DNA of 64,000 bases from assembly GCF_019991125.1 (NCBI RefSeq), contig NZ_JAGENB010000005.1, forward strand, positions 310,001 through 374,000, given 5' to 3'. Positions within the stretch are counted from its first letter, which is position 1. The number at the start of each line of letters is the position of its first letter. A program made the translations under genes and the position numbers. The stretch is from Phyllobacterium calauticae. GTDB lineage: Bacteria > Pseudomonadota > Alphaproteobacteria > Rhizobiales > Rhizobiaceae. Of this stretch, positions 51,865-60,437 are shown one piece after another. The notes beneath the pieces are model-generated. The model saw only the letters and a list, made by a program, of their open reading frames with translations, was not told where the DNA came from and made no database searches.

Positions 51865-53463
51865 ATGATCTCAAGACGCAATCTGTTGATTGGCGGCGCA
51901 GCGATACCGTTTCTATCCTATGTCAATCTGACCCAGGCATTTGCCGATACACCGAAGGACATCCTTGTTGTCGCGCAGCAGATCGACAACATGACAAGCC
52001 TCGATCCGCATGAAAGCTTTGAGGCGGTCGGCAGCGAGATTGCCGGCAATATCTATCACAAGCTGGTGCATCCCAATCTCGAAAATGCCGATCAGGTTGA
52101 TGGCGGCCTTGCCGAATCATGGGAAGCCGATACCGACGGCAAGGTATTCACGTTCAAGATGCGCGCGGGTGCAAAGTTTGCCAGCGGTGCGCCGGTGACG
52201 GCCGAAGACGCGGCATTTTCCCTGCAGCGCGCCGTCAAGATGAACAAGGGACCCGCGTTCATCATCACGCAGTTCGGCTTTACCGCCGAGAATGTCGAGC
52301 AGCAGATCAAGGCTGTTGATGACAAGACATTGAAGATCACGCTTGAAAAGCCGGTTTCCCTGTCCTTCCTGCTCTATTGCCTGTCCGCCAATGTCGGCAG
52401 CATCGTCGAGAAGAAGGTGGTTCTGGAAAACGTGGCAGGCGACGATTTCGGCAATGGCTGGCTGCAGAAGAACAGCGCCGGTTCCGGCGAGTGGGTGCTC
52501 ATGGCCTGGAAGCCCAGCGAAAGCGTCACGCTCAAGGTCAATCCGGAAGGCGCCTATAAGGGCAACATCAAGCGCATCATCCTGCGCCATGTGGTCGATC
52601 CGTCATCCCAGCTGCTGATGCTGCAGAAGGGCGACGCCGATATCGCGCGCAACCTGACGACCGAGCAGCTGCGCACGCTTCAGGGCGACGAGAACTATAC
52701 GCTGGTGCAGAAGGGCGTGGCTTCGCTGGTACTTATCTCGCTCAACCAGAAGAACCCGAATCTGGCCAAGCCGCAGGTCTGGCAGGCGGTCAAGTGGGCG
52801 ATCGACTACAAGGGCATCCAGCAGAACATCGTGCCGCTGACGCACAAAATCCATCAGAGCTTCCTGCCTGAGGGCTTTCCCGGCGCCGTGAACGACACGC
52901 CGTTCCAGAAGGATGTCGAAAAGGCCAAGGCACTCATGGCCGAGGCAGGCCTTGCCGGTGGTTTCGATATCGTCATGGACCATTATTCGGCCCAGCCCTA
53001 TCCGGATATTGCGCAGGCACTTCAGGCGAACCTTGCCGAAATCGGCATCCGCGTTCAGCTGCAGGCGGCCGAAAACCGCCAGGTTCTGACGAAAATGCGT
53101 GCCCGTGAACATCAGATGGCGCTGTCCGCCTGGGGTTCGGACTATTTCGATCCGCATGCCAATGCCGATGTGTTCAATATCAATCTCGACAACTCGGACA
53201 ATGCAAAGACCAAGCCGTTCCTCTGGCGCTCGTCCTGGCAGGATGCGGAAATGACCAAAAAGGCCGAGGAAGCCCGCGACGAGAAGGACCCGCAGAAGCG
53301 CATCGAGCTCTACGAAGCCTTGCAGAAGGCGCATATGGAGCACAGCCCCTTTGCCCTGATGCTGCAGACAAAAACCACGGCTGCCTGCCGCAAGGCTGTT
53401 TCGGGCATGCGCCTTGGCACATTGTCTGACTCCCACTCCTATGCAGGGATCGCAAAGGCTTGA
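51865..53463 (+). CDS. Peptide-type ABC substrate-binding protein (DppA/OppA-like)
   Basis: 532 aa family 5 periplasmic binding protein. ATG 51865, preceded by AAGGGG at 9 bases, gives a Tat-type signal MISRRNLLIGGAAIPF ending near QAFADT. Family hallmarks: SLDPHESFEAVGSEIAGNIYHKLV, LAESWEADTDGKVFTFKMRAGAKFASGAPVTAED, and a C-terminal DYFDPHANADVF block. First gene of binding protein-DppB-DppC-DppD-DppF-D-aminopeptidase. The downstream D-specific enzymes suggest D-residue peptides as ligand. Confidence 0.88.
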   Translation: MISRRNLLIGGAAIPFLSYVNLTQAFADTPKDILVVAQQIDNMTSLDPHESFEAVGSEIAGNIYHKLVHPNLENADQVDGGLAESWEADTDGKVFTFKMRAGAKFASGAPVTAEDAAFSLQRAVKMNKGPAFIITQFGFTAENVEQQIKAVDDKTLKITLEKPVSLSFLLYCLSANVGSIVEKKVVLENVAGDDFGNGWLQKNSAGSGEWVLMAWKPSESVTLKVNPEGAYKGNIKRIILRHVVDPSSQLLMLQKGDADIARNLTTEQLRTLQGDENYTLVQKGVASLVLISLNQKNPNLAKPQVWQAVKWAIDYKGIQQNIVPLTHKIHQSFLPEGFPGAVNDTPFQKDVEKAKALMAEAGLAGGFDIVMDHYSAQPYPDIAQALQANLAEIGIRVQLQAAENRQVLTKMRAREHQMALSAWGSDYFDPHANADVFNINLDNSDNAKTKPFLWRSSWQDAEMTKKAEEARDEKDPQKRIELYEALQKAHMEHSPFALMLQTKTTAACRKAVSGMRLGTLSDSHSYAGIAKA

Positions 53464-54473
53464 ACGCGCGGATAAAAAATCTGTCCAGCCTTCTCGGCAG
53501 TGTCTTCCTGACACTGCTCGGGCTGACGGTGATCACGTTCATGATCGGCCGCGTCATGCCGGTCGATCCCGTGATCGCCGCCGTGGGCGACAATGCGCCC
53601 GAGGCCGTCATCGCCCGGGCGCGGATCGAAATGGGACTGGATCAGCCGGTGGTGATCCAGTTCCTCCACTATCTCGCGCAGATCGTTCAGGGTGATCTTG
53701 GCAAATCCATCCTGACCCGCAATCCTGTGGCGACCGATATCGCGCGTTATTTCCCGGCCACGCTGGAACTGGCAACCGCGGCACTCATTCTTGCCGCCGT
53801 GATCGGCATTCCGCTTGGCGTCTGGGCCGCCGTTCGGCAGGGAAGCTATGTCGACCAGACCATCCGCGTCATCTGCCTCGCCGGCCATTCCGTTCCGGTT
53901 TTCGTGCTGGCGATGATTTCGCTGCTGGTGTTTTACGCCGTGCTCGGCATTGCGCCGGGGCCGGGGCGTCAGGACATCATTTTTCAGGATATGGTGCCGC
54001 ACGTCACCGGCATCCTGACAATCGACTCCATCATTGCCGGGGATTGGGATGCGCTTTATGACGCGCTCATCCACATGATACAGCCCGTCTGCATCCTCGC
54101 TTATTTCAGCATGGCCTACATCACGCGCATGACCCGCGCCTTCATGCTGGATGCGCTCAAGGGCGAGTTTGTCATTACTGCGCGTGCCAAGGGGCTTTCT
54201 GCCGCCGCCGTTGTCTGGAAACATGCCTTTCCGACCGTCGCAGTCCAGCTCGTCACGGTTCTCGCGCTCACCTATGCCGGTTTGCTGGAAGGGGCGGTCG
54301 TGACGGAAACGGTGTTCAGCTGGCCGGGCCTTGGGCAATATCTGACCATCTCGCTGATGAATGCGGACATGAACCCGGTTGTGGGCGCAACGCTGCTGAT
54401 CGGCCTGATCTATGTCGTTCTCAACCTGCTCGCCGATATCTTATACAAACTCCTGGATCCACGCGTCCGATGA
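53460..54473 (+). CDS. Peptide-type ABC permease (DppB-like)
   Basis: 337 aa permease, six helices, with the DppB opening GSVFLTLLGLTVITFMIGRVMPVDP and the EAA-like loop ARAKGLSAAAVVWKHAFP. The start is TTG 53460, overlapping the binding-protein stop (TTGA). Coupled by ATGA to the DppC-like gene. Confidence 0.88.
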   Translation: MNARIKNLSSLLGSVFLTLLGLTVITFMIGRVMPVDPVIAAVGDNAPEAVIARARIEMGLDQPVVIQFLHYLAQIVQGDLGKSILTRNPVATDIARYFPATLELATAALILAAVIGIPLGVWAAVRQGSYVDQTIRVICLAGHSVPVFVLAMISLLVFYAVLGIAPGPGRQDIIFQDMVPHVTGILTIDSIIAGDWDALYDALIHMIQPVCILAYFSMAYITRMTRAFMLDALKGEFVITARAKGLSAAAVVWKHAFPTVAVQLVTVLALTYAGLLEGAVVTETVFSWPGLGQYLTISLMNADMNPVVGATLLIGLIYVVLNLLADILYKLLDPRVR

Positions 54474-55372
54474 TACAGACATCTTTTCGTAACTGGGCGC
54501 TGGATGAAACCCCCGCCTCGCGCTCGCAAGCCAATTGGGGACGCCGGTACCGTATCTGGCTGAGCCTGAAGTCCAATCCTTTGGCGATGATCGGCCTCGG
54601 CATCATCCTTCTGTTTGCCCTGCTGTCGCTGCTGGCACCCTTGATCGCGCCCTATGATCCGAGCCTGCAAAATCTCGGCAACAGATTGGCGCGTCCCTCG
54701 GCTGTGCATTGGTTCGGAACGGATGAACTGGGGCGGGATATCCTGTCGCGCATCCTGTTCGGCGGCCGCGTCACCCTTGGAATGGTGGTGTCGGTGGTAG
54801 CCGTCGTTGCGCCGATTGGTCTGGCTGTGGGTTGTGTTGCCGGATATATGGGCGGGGTGGTCGATTCCGCTCTCATGCGGATCACCGACGTGTTTCTGGC
54901 GTTTCCGCGTCTCATTCTTGCCCTCGCCTTCGTCGCTGCGCTGAAGCCCGGCGTGGAGAGTGCAATCCTTGCGATCGCCTTGACCGCATGGCCGCCCTAT
55001 GCCCGGCTGGCCCGGGCGGAAACCATGACGATCCGCAACACCGATTATGTCGCCGCGTACCGCCTGACCGGCGCATCGCGCTGGCGCATCATGCTGCGCC
55101 ATATCGCGCCGCTGTGCGTGCCAAGCCTGATCGTGCGCACCACGCTCGACATGAGTTCGATCATCATCACTGCGGCCAGTCTCGGTTTTCTCGGCATGGG
55201 CGCGCAGGCGCCGTCCCCGGAATGGGGCGCGATGATTGCCACGGCCAAACGCTTCATCTTCGAACAGTGGTGGGTTGCGACAATCCCGGGAATAGCGATC
55301 TTCATGGTATCGCTCGCCTTCAACTTCCTGGGTGATGGCCTGCGCGACGTCCTCGACCCGAAGCAGAATTAG
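54470..55372 (+). CDS. Peptide-type ABC permease (DppC-like)
   Basis: 300 aa permease. N-terminal cytoplasmic part, then LAMIGLGIILLFALLSLLAPLIAPYDPSLQ, the GTDELGRDILSRILFGGRVTLGMV signature and the EAA loop YRLTGASRWRIMLRHIAP. ATG 54470 overlaps the DppB-like stop. Confidence 0.9.
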   Translation: MIQTSFRNWALDETPASRSQANWGRRYRIWLSLKSNPLAMIGLGIILLFALLSLLAPLIAPYDPSLQNLGNRLARPSAVHWFGTDELGRDILSRILFGGRVTLGMVVSVVAVVAPIGLAVGCVAGYMGGVVDSALMRITDVFLAFPRLILALAFVAALKPGVESAILAIALTAWPPYARLARAETMTIRNTDYVAAYRLTGASRWRIMLRHIAPLCVPSLIVRTTLDMSSIIITAASLGFLGMGAQAPSPEWGAMIATAKRFIFEQWWVATIPGIAIFMVSLAFNFLGDGLRDVLDPKQN

Positions 55373-55380
55373 GAAACAGG

Positions 55381-56211
55381 ATGCTGGTCGATATCAAGAA
55401 CCTTCGTATTGCCTTTGAAACGCGAACAAGCCGGTTTGAGGCCGTGCGCGGCGTATCCATGCAGCTGGGTACCGAAAAACTCGGCATCGTCGGCGAAAGC
55501 GGTTCGGGCAAGTCCCTGACGGCGCGCGCCCTGATGAAGCTTCTGCCAAGCAATGCCAAGATTGAAGCCGACAGGCTTGCGTTCGATGGCATCGATATTC
55601 TCGGTGCTTCGGAACGCGGCATGCGCCAGATCCGCGGAAAGCGCGCCGGGTTCATTCTGCAGGACCCGAAATATTCGCTCAATCCGGTGAAGACGGTGGG
55701 CAGCCAGATTGCCGAATCATGGCGCACCCACAAGAAGGGCAGCCGGAAAGAAGCGGCGGAAGCTGCCATTGAACTGCTGGATCAGGTGATGATCCGCGAC
55801 CCCCGCAAGGTGGCCGGTGCTTACCCCAACGAGATTTCGGGCGGCATGGGACAGCGCGTCATGATCGCCATGATGCTGGCGCCCGATCCGGAACTGCTGA
55901 TTGCCGATGAACCGACCAGCGCACTCGATGCAACGGTGCAGGCGGAAATCCTGCGTCTCATCGACGATCTGGTGTCGCGCCGGGGCATGGGCCTCATCCT
56001 GATCAGCCATGACCTGCCGCTGGTCTCGCATTTCTGCGACAGGGTTGCCGTCATGTATTCCGGCCGGGTTGTGGAAGAGCTCAAGGCTTCCGAGCTCGCC
56101 AAGGCACAGCATCCCTACACGAAGGGCCTGCTGAATTGCATGCCGTCGCTGATGCACCCCAAGGAAAGACTTCCCGTTCTCACTCGCGATGCAGCGTGGC
56201 TCAATCCATGA
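55381..56211 (+). CDS. Peptide-type ABC ATPase (DppD-like)
   Basis: 276 aa. Walker A GESGSGKSLT, signature ISGGMGQRVMIAMMLAPDP, Walker B LLIADEPTSALD, H-loop LISHDLPLVSHFCD. Shorter than DppD (about 325 aa): the C-terminal oligopeptide-transport extension is reduced. Stop overlaps the DppF-like start (ATGA). Confidence 0.88.
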   Translation: MLVDIKNLRIAFETRTSRFEAVRGVSMQLGTEKLGIVGESGSGKSLTARALMKLLPSNAKIEADRLAFDGIDILGASERGMRQIRGKRAGFILQDPKYSLNPVKTVGSQIAESWRTHKKGSRKEAAEAAIELLDQVMIRDPRKVAGAYPNEISGGMGQRVMIAMMLAPDPELLIADEPTSALDATVQAEILRLIDDLVSRRGMGLILISHDLPLVSHFCDRVAVMYSGRVVEELKASELAKAQHPYTKGLLNCMPSLMHPKERLPVLTRDAAWLNP

Positions 56212-56948
56212 TCAAGGTCGATCAACTCAGAATCTCGTTCGGCACGCATGAAGTTGTCCGCGGCGTTTCCTTTGATGTTGCCAAGGGCGGCAGCTTCGGC
56301 ATCGTCGGCGAAAGCGGATCGGGCAAATCAACGGTTTTGCGCGCGATGGCCGGTCTCAATGAAGACTGGAGCGGGCGCATCGCCTTCGACGGCACGGATG
56401 CGCCGCTGAAACGTCCGCCGGCCTTTTTCCGTCAGGTGCAGATGGTGTTCCAGGATCCGTTCGGTTCGCTGCACCCGCGCCAGACCATAGACCGGATTCT
56501 CAGTGAACTCCTCCTGGTGCACAAACTGCCGGACGTCGAAAAACGCATCAAGCAGGCACTTTCGGACGTTGCCTTGCCGCAGACCGTGCGCTTTCGCTAT
56601 CCGCACCAGCTTTCCGGCGGCCAGCGCCAGCGTGTTGCCATTGCCCGCGCGCTGATTGCCGAACCGCAGGTCCTGCTGCTGGACGAGCCGACCAGCGCGC
56701 TTGACGTGTCGGTGCAGGCGGAAATTCTCAACCTCTTGGCCGATCTCAGGCAAGCACGGAATTTGACCTATGTCCTCGTCAGCCACAATCTGGCAGTCAT
56801 CGCGCATCTGTGTCCGCAGCTTGGCGTCATGCTGAACGGCGAGATGGTCGAGCAATTGAGTGCCGATGATCTGCGGGCAGGACGCACGAAACACGCGCAT
56901 ACGTCGGCGCTTCGCACGTTGAGCATCAATCTCGAAGAACCGGCATAA
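56208..56948 (+). CDS. Peptide-type ABC ATPase (DppF-like)
   Basis: 246 aa. Walker A GESGSGKST, Q-loop VFQDPFGSLHPRQTI, LSGGQRQRVAIARALIAEP, LLLDEPTSALDVSVQ. Also lacks the usual C-terminal extension. ATG 56208 overlaps the DppD-like stop; a longer frame from 56136 would lie inside that gene. Followed after 11 bases by the D-aminopeptidase gene. Confidence 0.88.
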   Translation: MIKVDQLRISFGTHEVVRGVSFDVAKGGSFGIVGESGSGKSTVLRAMAGLNEDWSGRIAFDGTDAPLKRPPAFFRQVQMVFQDPFGSLHPRQTIDRILSELLLVHKLPDVEKRIKQALSDVALPQTVRFRYPHQLSGGQRQRVAIARALIAEPQVLLLDEPTSALDVSVQAEILNLLADLRQARNLTYVLVSHNLAVIAHLCPQLGVMLNGEMVEQLSADDLRAGRTKHAHTSALRTLSINLEEPA

Positions 56949-56959
56949 CGGAGGACAGG

Positions 56960-58474
56960 ATGTCCGTCAGTTTGAATTGGGCGGCCGCTGCGGCCTGTGC
57001 CGAAAACTTTGCAAGTCAATGGCCGGCCAACGAGCCGGGCGGGGCCATCATCGGTTTCGATAGGCAAGGCATCCGCTTCGCCTATGCCGGAGGATTGGAA
57101 AGCCTCGCGACAGGCACGGCGTTTTCAGCTGACAGCGTGGTACGCTACGCCTCGGTGACCAAGCATGTTTTTTCGGCAATGGTGCTACAAAACGCTGGTC
57201 TTATCACGCTGGATGATCGCCTCGGTGACCATCTTGCGGAGCTGCAGCCGCCTCTCGCCGACGTGACCGTTGGCCGTGCCCTCGACATGAGTGGCGGTCT
57301 GCCGGATGTGCGCGAATGCCTGACGCTTCTCGGGCTGTCCGTTTATACGGAAACACAGAAACAGCCGCTGCTGGATTTTCTCAGCTCGCTGACGCGGCTG
57401 AACTTCGATGCCGGCACAGACGTTTCGTACTCCAACACCGGCTATCGTCTGGTCGAAGCGGCTCTCGAACGCAAGGGGAAGACCTTCGACGCTTTTGTCC
57501 AGGATGAGATTGCCGGTCCGCTGGCTATCTTCCTCAAGGCGCCGGAAGTGTGGAACGATCCGGTTTCCGGTCTTGTGCCGGGCTACTTCAAGGACGATGA
57601 AACGTGGCAGCTCAGCGCTGCTGGCCTGCATATCTCCGCGTCCGGCAGTCTGACGGGGAGCGGCAACAGCCTTGCCGTATGGCTGCAGCATTTGCTTGCG
57701 GACGGTGATCGCCATGCGGGCCTGCTCGCGGCACTTTCCGCCACCCGCTGCATGGGCGATGGCCGCCCATCCAACTACGGACTTGGTCTGCGCTGGTCGG
57801 AATTGGCCGGGCGCCGCTTCGTCGGCCATGGCGGTTCTCACCCCGGCTACAAATCCTATTTCCTTCTCGATGCGGAAGCGGGAACCGGGTTTGTCGTTGT
57901 GTCCAATCGCGACGATACCAACGGCTACAAGATTGCCCTGGCCGCGATGGGTGCCCTCACGGGACAGCCGCTGCCACAGACAAACTGCACCATTCCCGAC
58001 GGTCTCTACGTCACGGAAACCGGCCCGTACTGGATTGAAATGGCGGGCGGCATTGCCACCTATCTCGACGCCGAGGACACGCTCTATGACGATGGTGACG
58101 GCTGGTTTTCATCGCGATCCGCTTCCTCGCCGATGCGGCTGCGCTGGACCGGCACGGCCCTGGAAGGCGAGGCGGGTTATATCAACCGGCGATTCCTGCC
58201 GGTAAAGCCGGGACTGGCATCCGCCGACCTGGACGGCCATTGGGTCGCCGCTGAATATGGGGCGCGTTTCGATATACGCGATGGCATGGTAAGCATGGGG
58301 ATCGGCCCGACGCGCCATGCCATGCAATTGGTTCCCCTGGGCAATGGCCGTTTCCTCTTCACTCTCATCGATGGACCCTGGCGCAAGCGCATCTGCCTGC
58401 ATTGTCTTGCCGATGGAAAAGTCGAGCTGGTTCTCAGCCGCAGCCGCATGATGGAATATACGCTGGCACGCTGA
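56960..58474 (+). CDS. dap: D-aminopeptidase (serine hydrolase family S12, DAP-like)
   Basis: 504 aa penicillin-recognising serine hydrolase. Nucleophile motif SVTK at Ser65-Lys68, Tyr157 in YSNTGY, and HGG in FVGHGGSHPGYKSYF; two smaller beta domains follow (about 330-504). Length, motif positions (Ser62/Lys65/Tyr153 in the O. anthropi enzyme as I recall) and the three-domain layout fit D-stereospecific aminopeptidase DAP, which releases N-terminal D-residues such as D-Ala. No signal peptide, so it acts on imported peptides. Last gene of the Dpp-type operon, followed by a terminator. Confidence 0.85.
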   Translation: MSVSLNWAAAAACAENFASQWPANEPGGAIIGFDRQGIRFAYAGGLESLATGTAFSADSVVRYASVTKHVFSAMVLQNAGLITLDDRLGDHLAELQPPLADVTVGRALDMSGGLPDVRECLTLLGLSVYTETQKQPLLDFLSSLTRLNFDAGTDVSYSNTGYRLVEAALERKGKTFDAFVQDEIAGPLAIFLKAPEVWNDPVSGLVPGYFKDDETWQLSAAGLHISASGSLTGSGNSLAVWLQHLLADGDRHAGLLAALSATRCMGDGRPSNYGLGLRWSELAGRRFVGHGGSHPGYKSYFLLDAEAGTGFVVVSNRDDTNGYKIALAAMGALTGQPLPQTNCTIPDGLYVTETGPYWIEMAGGIATYLDAEDTLYDDGDGWFSSRSASSPMRLRWTGTALEGEAGYINRRFLPVKPGLASADLDGHWVAAEYGARFDIRDGMVSMGIGPTRHAMQLVPLGNGRFLFTLIDGPWRKRICLHCLADGKVELVLSRSRMMEYTLAR

Positions 58475-58514
58475 TTTTGATTTGAAATCCGCATCGCTTT
58501 CCGTAATACGGGAA

Positions 58515-58542
58515 GGCGCCCGCCCATCGCGGGTGCCTTTTT
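58515..58542 (+). terminator. Rho-independent terminator after the D-aminopeptidase gene
   Basis: 9-bp stem GGCGCCCGC/GCGGGTGCC (one G-T pair), loop CCATC, then TTTTTG. Lies 41 bases after the dap stop and 24 bases before the LysR start, so lysR needs its own promoter or readthrough. Confidence 0.85.
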
Positions 58543-58565
58543 GTTGTGAAGCAGGAACCGTCCCA

Positions 58566-59474
58566 TTGGAAATCAAGTGGCTCGAAGACTTTCTCGCGCT
58601 GGCGAATACGCTGAATTTTTCGAAAGCTGCCGATGAGAGACATGTCACGCAGTCCGCTTTCAGCCGGCGCATCAAGCAGTTGGAAGCCTGGCTCGGAACA
58701 ACCCTCATAGATCGGGCGACCTATCCGTCCCGCCTGACCGATGCGGGAGACAAGTTTGTGCCCGTCGCGCAGGAGGCGTTGAAGACGCTTCATCAGGCCC
58801 GGCGCAAATTCAAGGTGGACGAGGGGATCGATGCGCACACGATTACCTTCACGGCGCTGCACACCCTGTCATTCACTCTTTTCCCGGAATGGCTGAAGGC
58901 GCTGAACACAAAAACCGGACCGGTCCTTTCCCGGTTGCGCCCGGACTCCGGCATCATGGAGCAGAACGCCAATTCCCTGGTGGATGGCGAATGTGATTTC
59001 CTTTTGACCTACGCCCATGCGTCGGTGCCGTTGCTGCTCGATCCCCTGGAATTCGAGTATCAGCTGCTCGGTTCGGAAAATATCATTCCGGTGTCGGCAC
59101 CCGGCGCCGATGGAGAGCCGTTGCACGCGTTTGGCCGCGAGGGGAAACCGGTCGCCTATATCAGTTATGAAAAGGCTTCGTTCTTCGGCCAGCTGATGGC
59201 CGACCTCTTTGCCAGGCGGCAGCCCGACTACACGCTTGTGCATGAGGGCAGCATGGCCGTCGGACTGACGGGCATGGCGCTTGCCGGCTGGGGTGTCGCC
59301 TGGGCACCGGAGAGCCTGACGCGAGCCGATCTCGCGCAGGGCGCGCTGGTCCGCGCTGCCGATCCAAGCTGGGATATCAGCGTCGACATCCGGCTTTACC
59401 GGTCCCGGCAAAACCGGCGGCCTGTGGTTCGCCGCGTCTGGCAAGCCATCGCCGAAATGACGTCATCGCACTGA
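58566..59474 (+). CDS. LysR-family regulator of the D-peptide cluster
   Basis: 302 aa. HTH at about 3-60 (IKWLEDFLALANTLNFSKAADERHVTQSAFSRRIKQLEAWLG), effector domain after. TTG 58566, with AGGA 9-10 bases upstream, gives the normal LysR opening; the frame is open 28 codons further, but that would run through the terminator. Between the import/D-aminopeptidase operon and the convergent transaminase/DmpA operon, so probably their common regulator through ATGC-N7-GCAT sites. Confidence 0.86.
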   Translation: MEIKWLEDFLALANTLNFSKAADERHVTQSAFSRRIKQLEAWLGTTLIDRATYPSRLTDAGDKFVPVAQEALKTLHQARRKFKVDEGIDAHTITFTALHTLSFTLFPEWLKALNTKTGPVLSRLRPDSGIMEQNANSLVDGECDFLLTYAHASVPLLLDPLEFEYQLLGSENIIPVSAPGADGEPLHAFGREGKPVAYISYEKASFFGQLMADLFARRQPDYTLVHEGSMAVGLTGMALAGWGVAWAPESLTRADLAQGALVRAADPSWDISVDIRLYRSRQNRRPVVRRVWQAIAEMTSSH

Positions 59475-59482
59475 CGCCGTCC

Positions 59483-59513
59483 GATCTGCCTTGCCGATAT
59501 GGAAAGGCAGATC
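59483..59513. terminator. Stem-loop between convergent lysR and transaminase genes
   Basis: Perfect 10-bp stem GATCTGCCTT/AAGGCAGATC, 11-base loop, between the two stop codons. On the minus strand no T-run follows; probably a bidirectional 3'-end structure. Confidence 0.55.
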
Positions 59514-59527
59514 CGCGGCGCCGAGGG

Positions 59528-60397
59528 TCAGACCGCCGTCTTGTACGCGTGCTCGATATACAATTCACGCAACCGCCGCATGACGGGGCCGGGTGTACCG
59601 TTGCCAACGGGCAGTCCGTCGATCGTCGTGACCGGCAGGACAAAGTTGGATGCGCTGCTCATGCCCGCCTCGGTGGCGGCAAGAGCCTCGGTGAGGCTGA
59701 ACGGGCGCTCCTCGATACGCATGCCGGTTTCCTGTGCCAGCTGCAGAAGAGCGAGACGCGTGCATCCGGGCAGCGTCTTGCTGCTGTTGGCGCGGGTGAC
59801 GATCGAGCCTTCCGGTGTCACGATATAGGCCGTCGAGGATGCGCCTTCGGTGACCAGGCCATCTTCGATCATCCATGCTTCCTGGCAGCCCGCTTCCCTG
59901 GCGATACGTTTGGCCAGGACCTGCGGCAACAGGCAGGTGCTCTTGATATCCCGGCGCGCCCAGCGCATGTCGTCGACGGATTTGATGGCGAGCCCCGTAT
60001 TCACGGCTGGCAAATCGAGCAGCTTCTTGACCTGGGTGAACATGATAAGGGTTGGTTCGAGGTCATCGGAAAACAGAAAGTCCCGTTCCTCGGCACCGCG
60101 CGTCATCTGGAGATAGATCAATCCCTCGACGAGCGCATTCCGCTCGATCAGGGTCTTTTGAATCTGCTCGATCTCCTCGGGGGAGACCGCCATCCGGATG
60201 CCGATCTCATTCGTCGACCGTTGCAGCCGCGTGGTGTGAGGCTTGCTGTCGACCAGTTTGCCGCCAAGAACGGCAGTGACTTCATAAATCCCGTCGCCGA
60301 AAAGAAAGCCGCGATCAAAGATGGAAATACGTGCTTCCGCAGCGGGAACGAACGCGCCGTTGACGTAGGCGATGCGGCTGTCGGCCGTGTGTTTCAT
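59528..60397 (-). CDS. dat: D-amino acid aminotransferase (class IV, DAT-like)
   Basis: 289 aa fold-type IV PLP enzyme. N-terminal AYVNGAFVPAAEARISIFDRGFLFGDGIYE, PLP lysine in RRDIKSTCLLP, and EGASSTAYIVTPEGSIVTR near the cofactor phosphate. The DIKS context and the RGFLFGDGIYE opening are those of bacterial D-amino acid transaminase; branched-chain or aminodeoxychorismate enzymes have other sequences here. AAGGAG stands before ATG 60397. Follows the DmpA-type gene by 40 bases. Converts D-amino acids released from peptides to 2-oxo acids. Confidence 0.85.
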   Translation of the reverse strand: MKHTADSRIAYVNGAFVPAAEARISIFDRGFLFGDGIYEVTAVLGGKLVDSKPHTTRLQRSTNEIGIRMAVSPEEIEQIQKTLIERNALVEGLIYLQMTRGAEERDFLFSDDLEPTLIMFTQVKKLLDLPAVNTGLAIKSVDDMRWARRDIKSTCLLPQVLAKRIAREAGCQEAWMIEDGLVTEGASSTAYIVTPEGSIVTRANSSKTLPGCTRLALLQLAQETGMRIEERPFSLTEALAATEAGMSSASNFVLPVTTIDGLPVGNGTPGPVMRRLRELYIEHAYKTAV

Positions 60398-60437
60398 GGG
60401 AACTCCTTGGTATGAAAAGGGTGCGCCGGCCGGAAAA

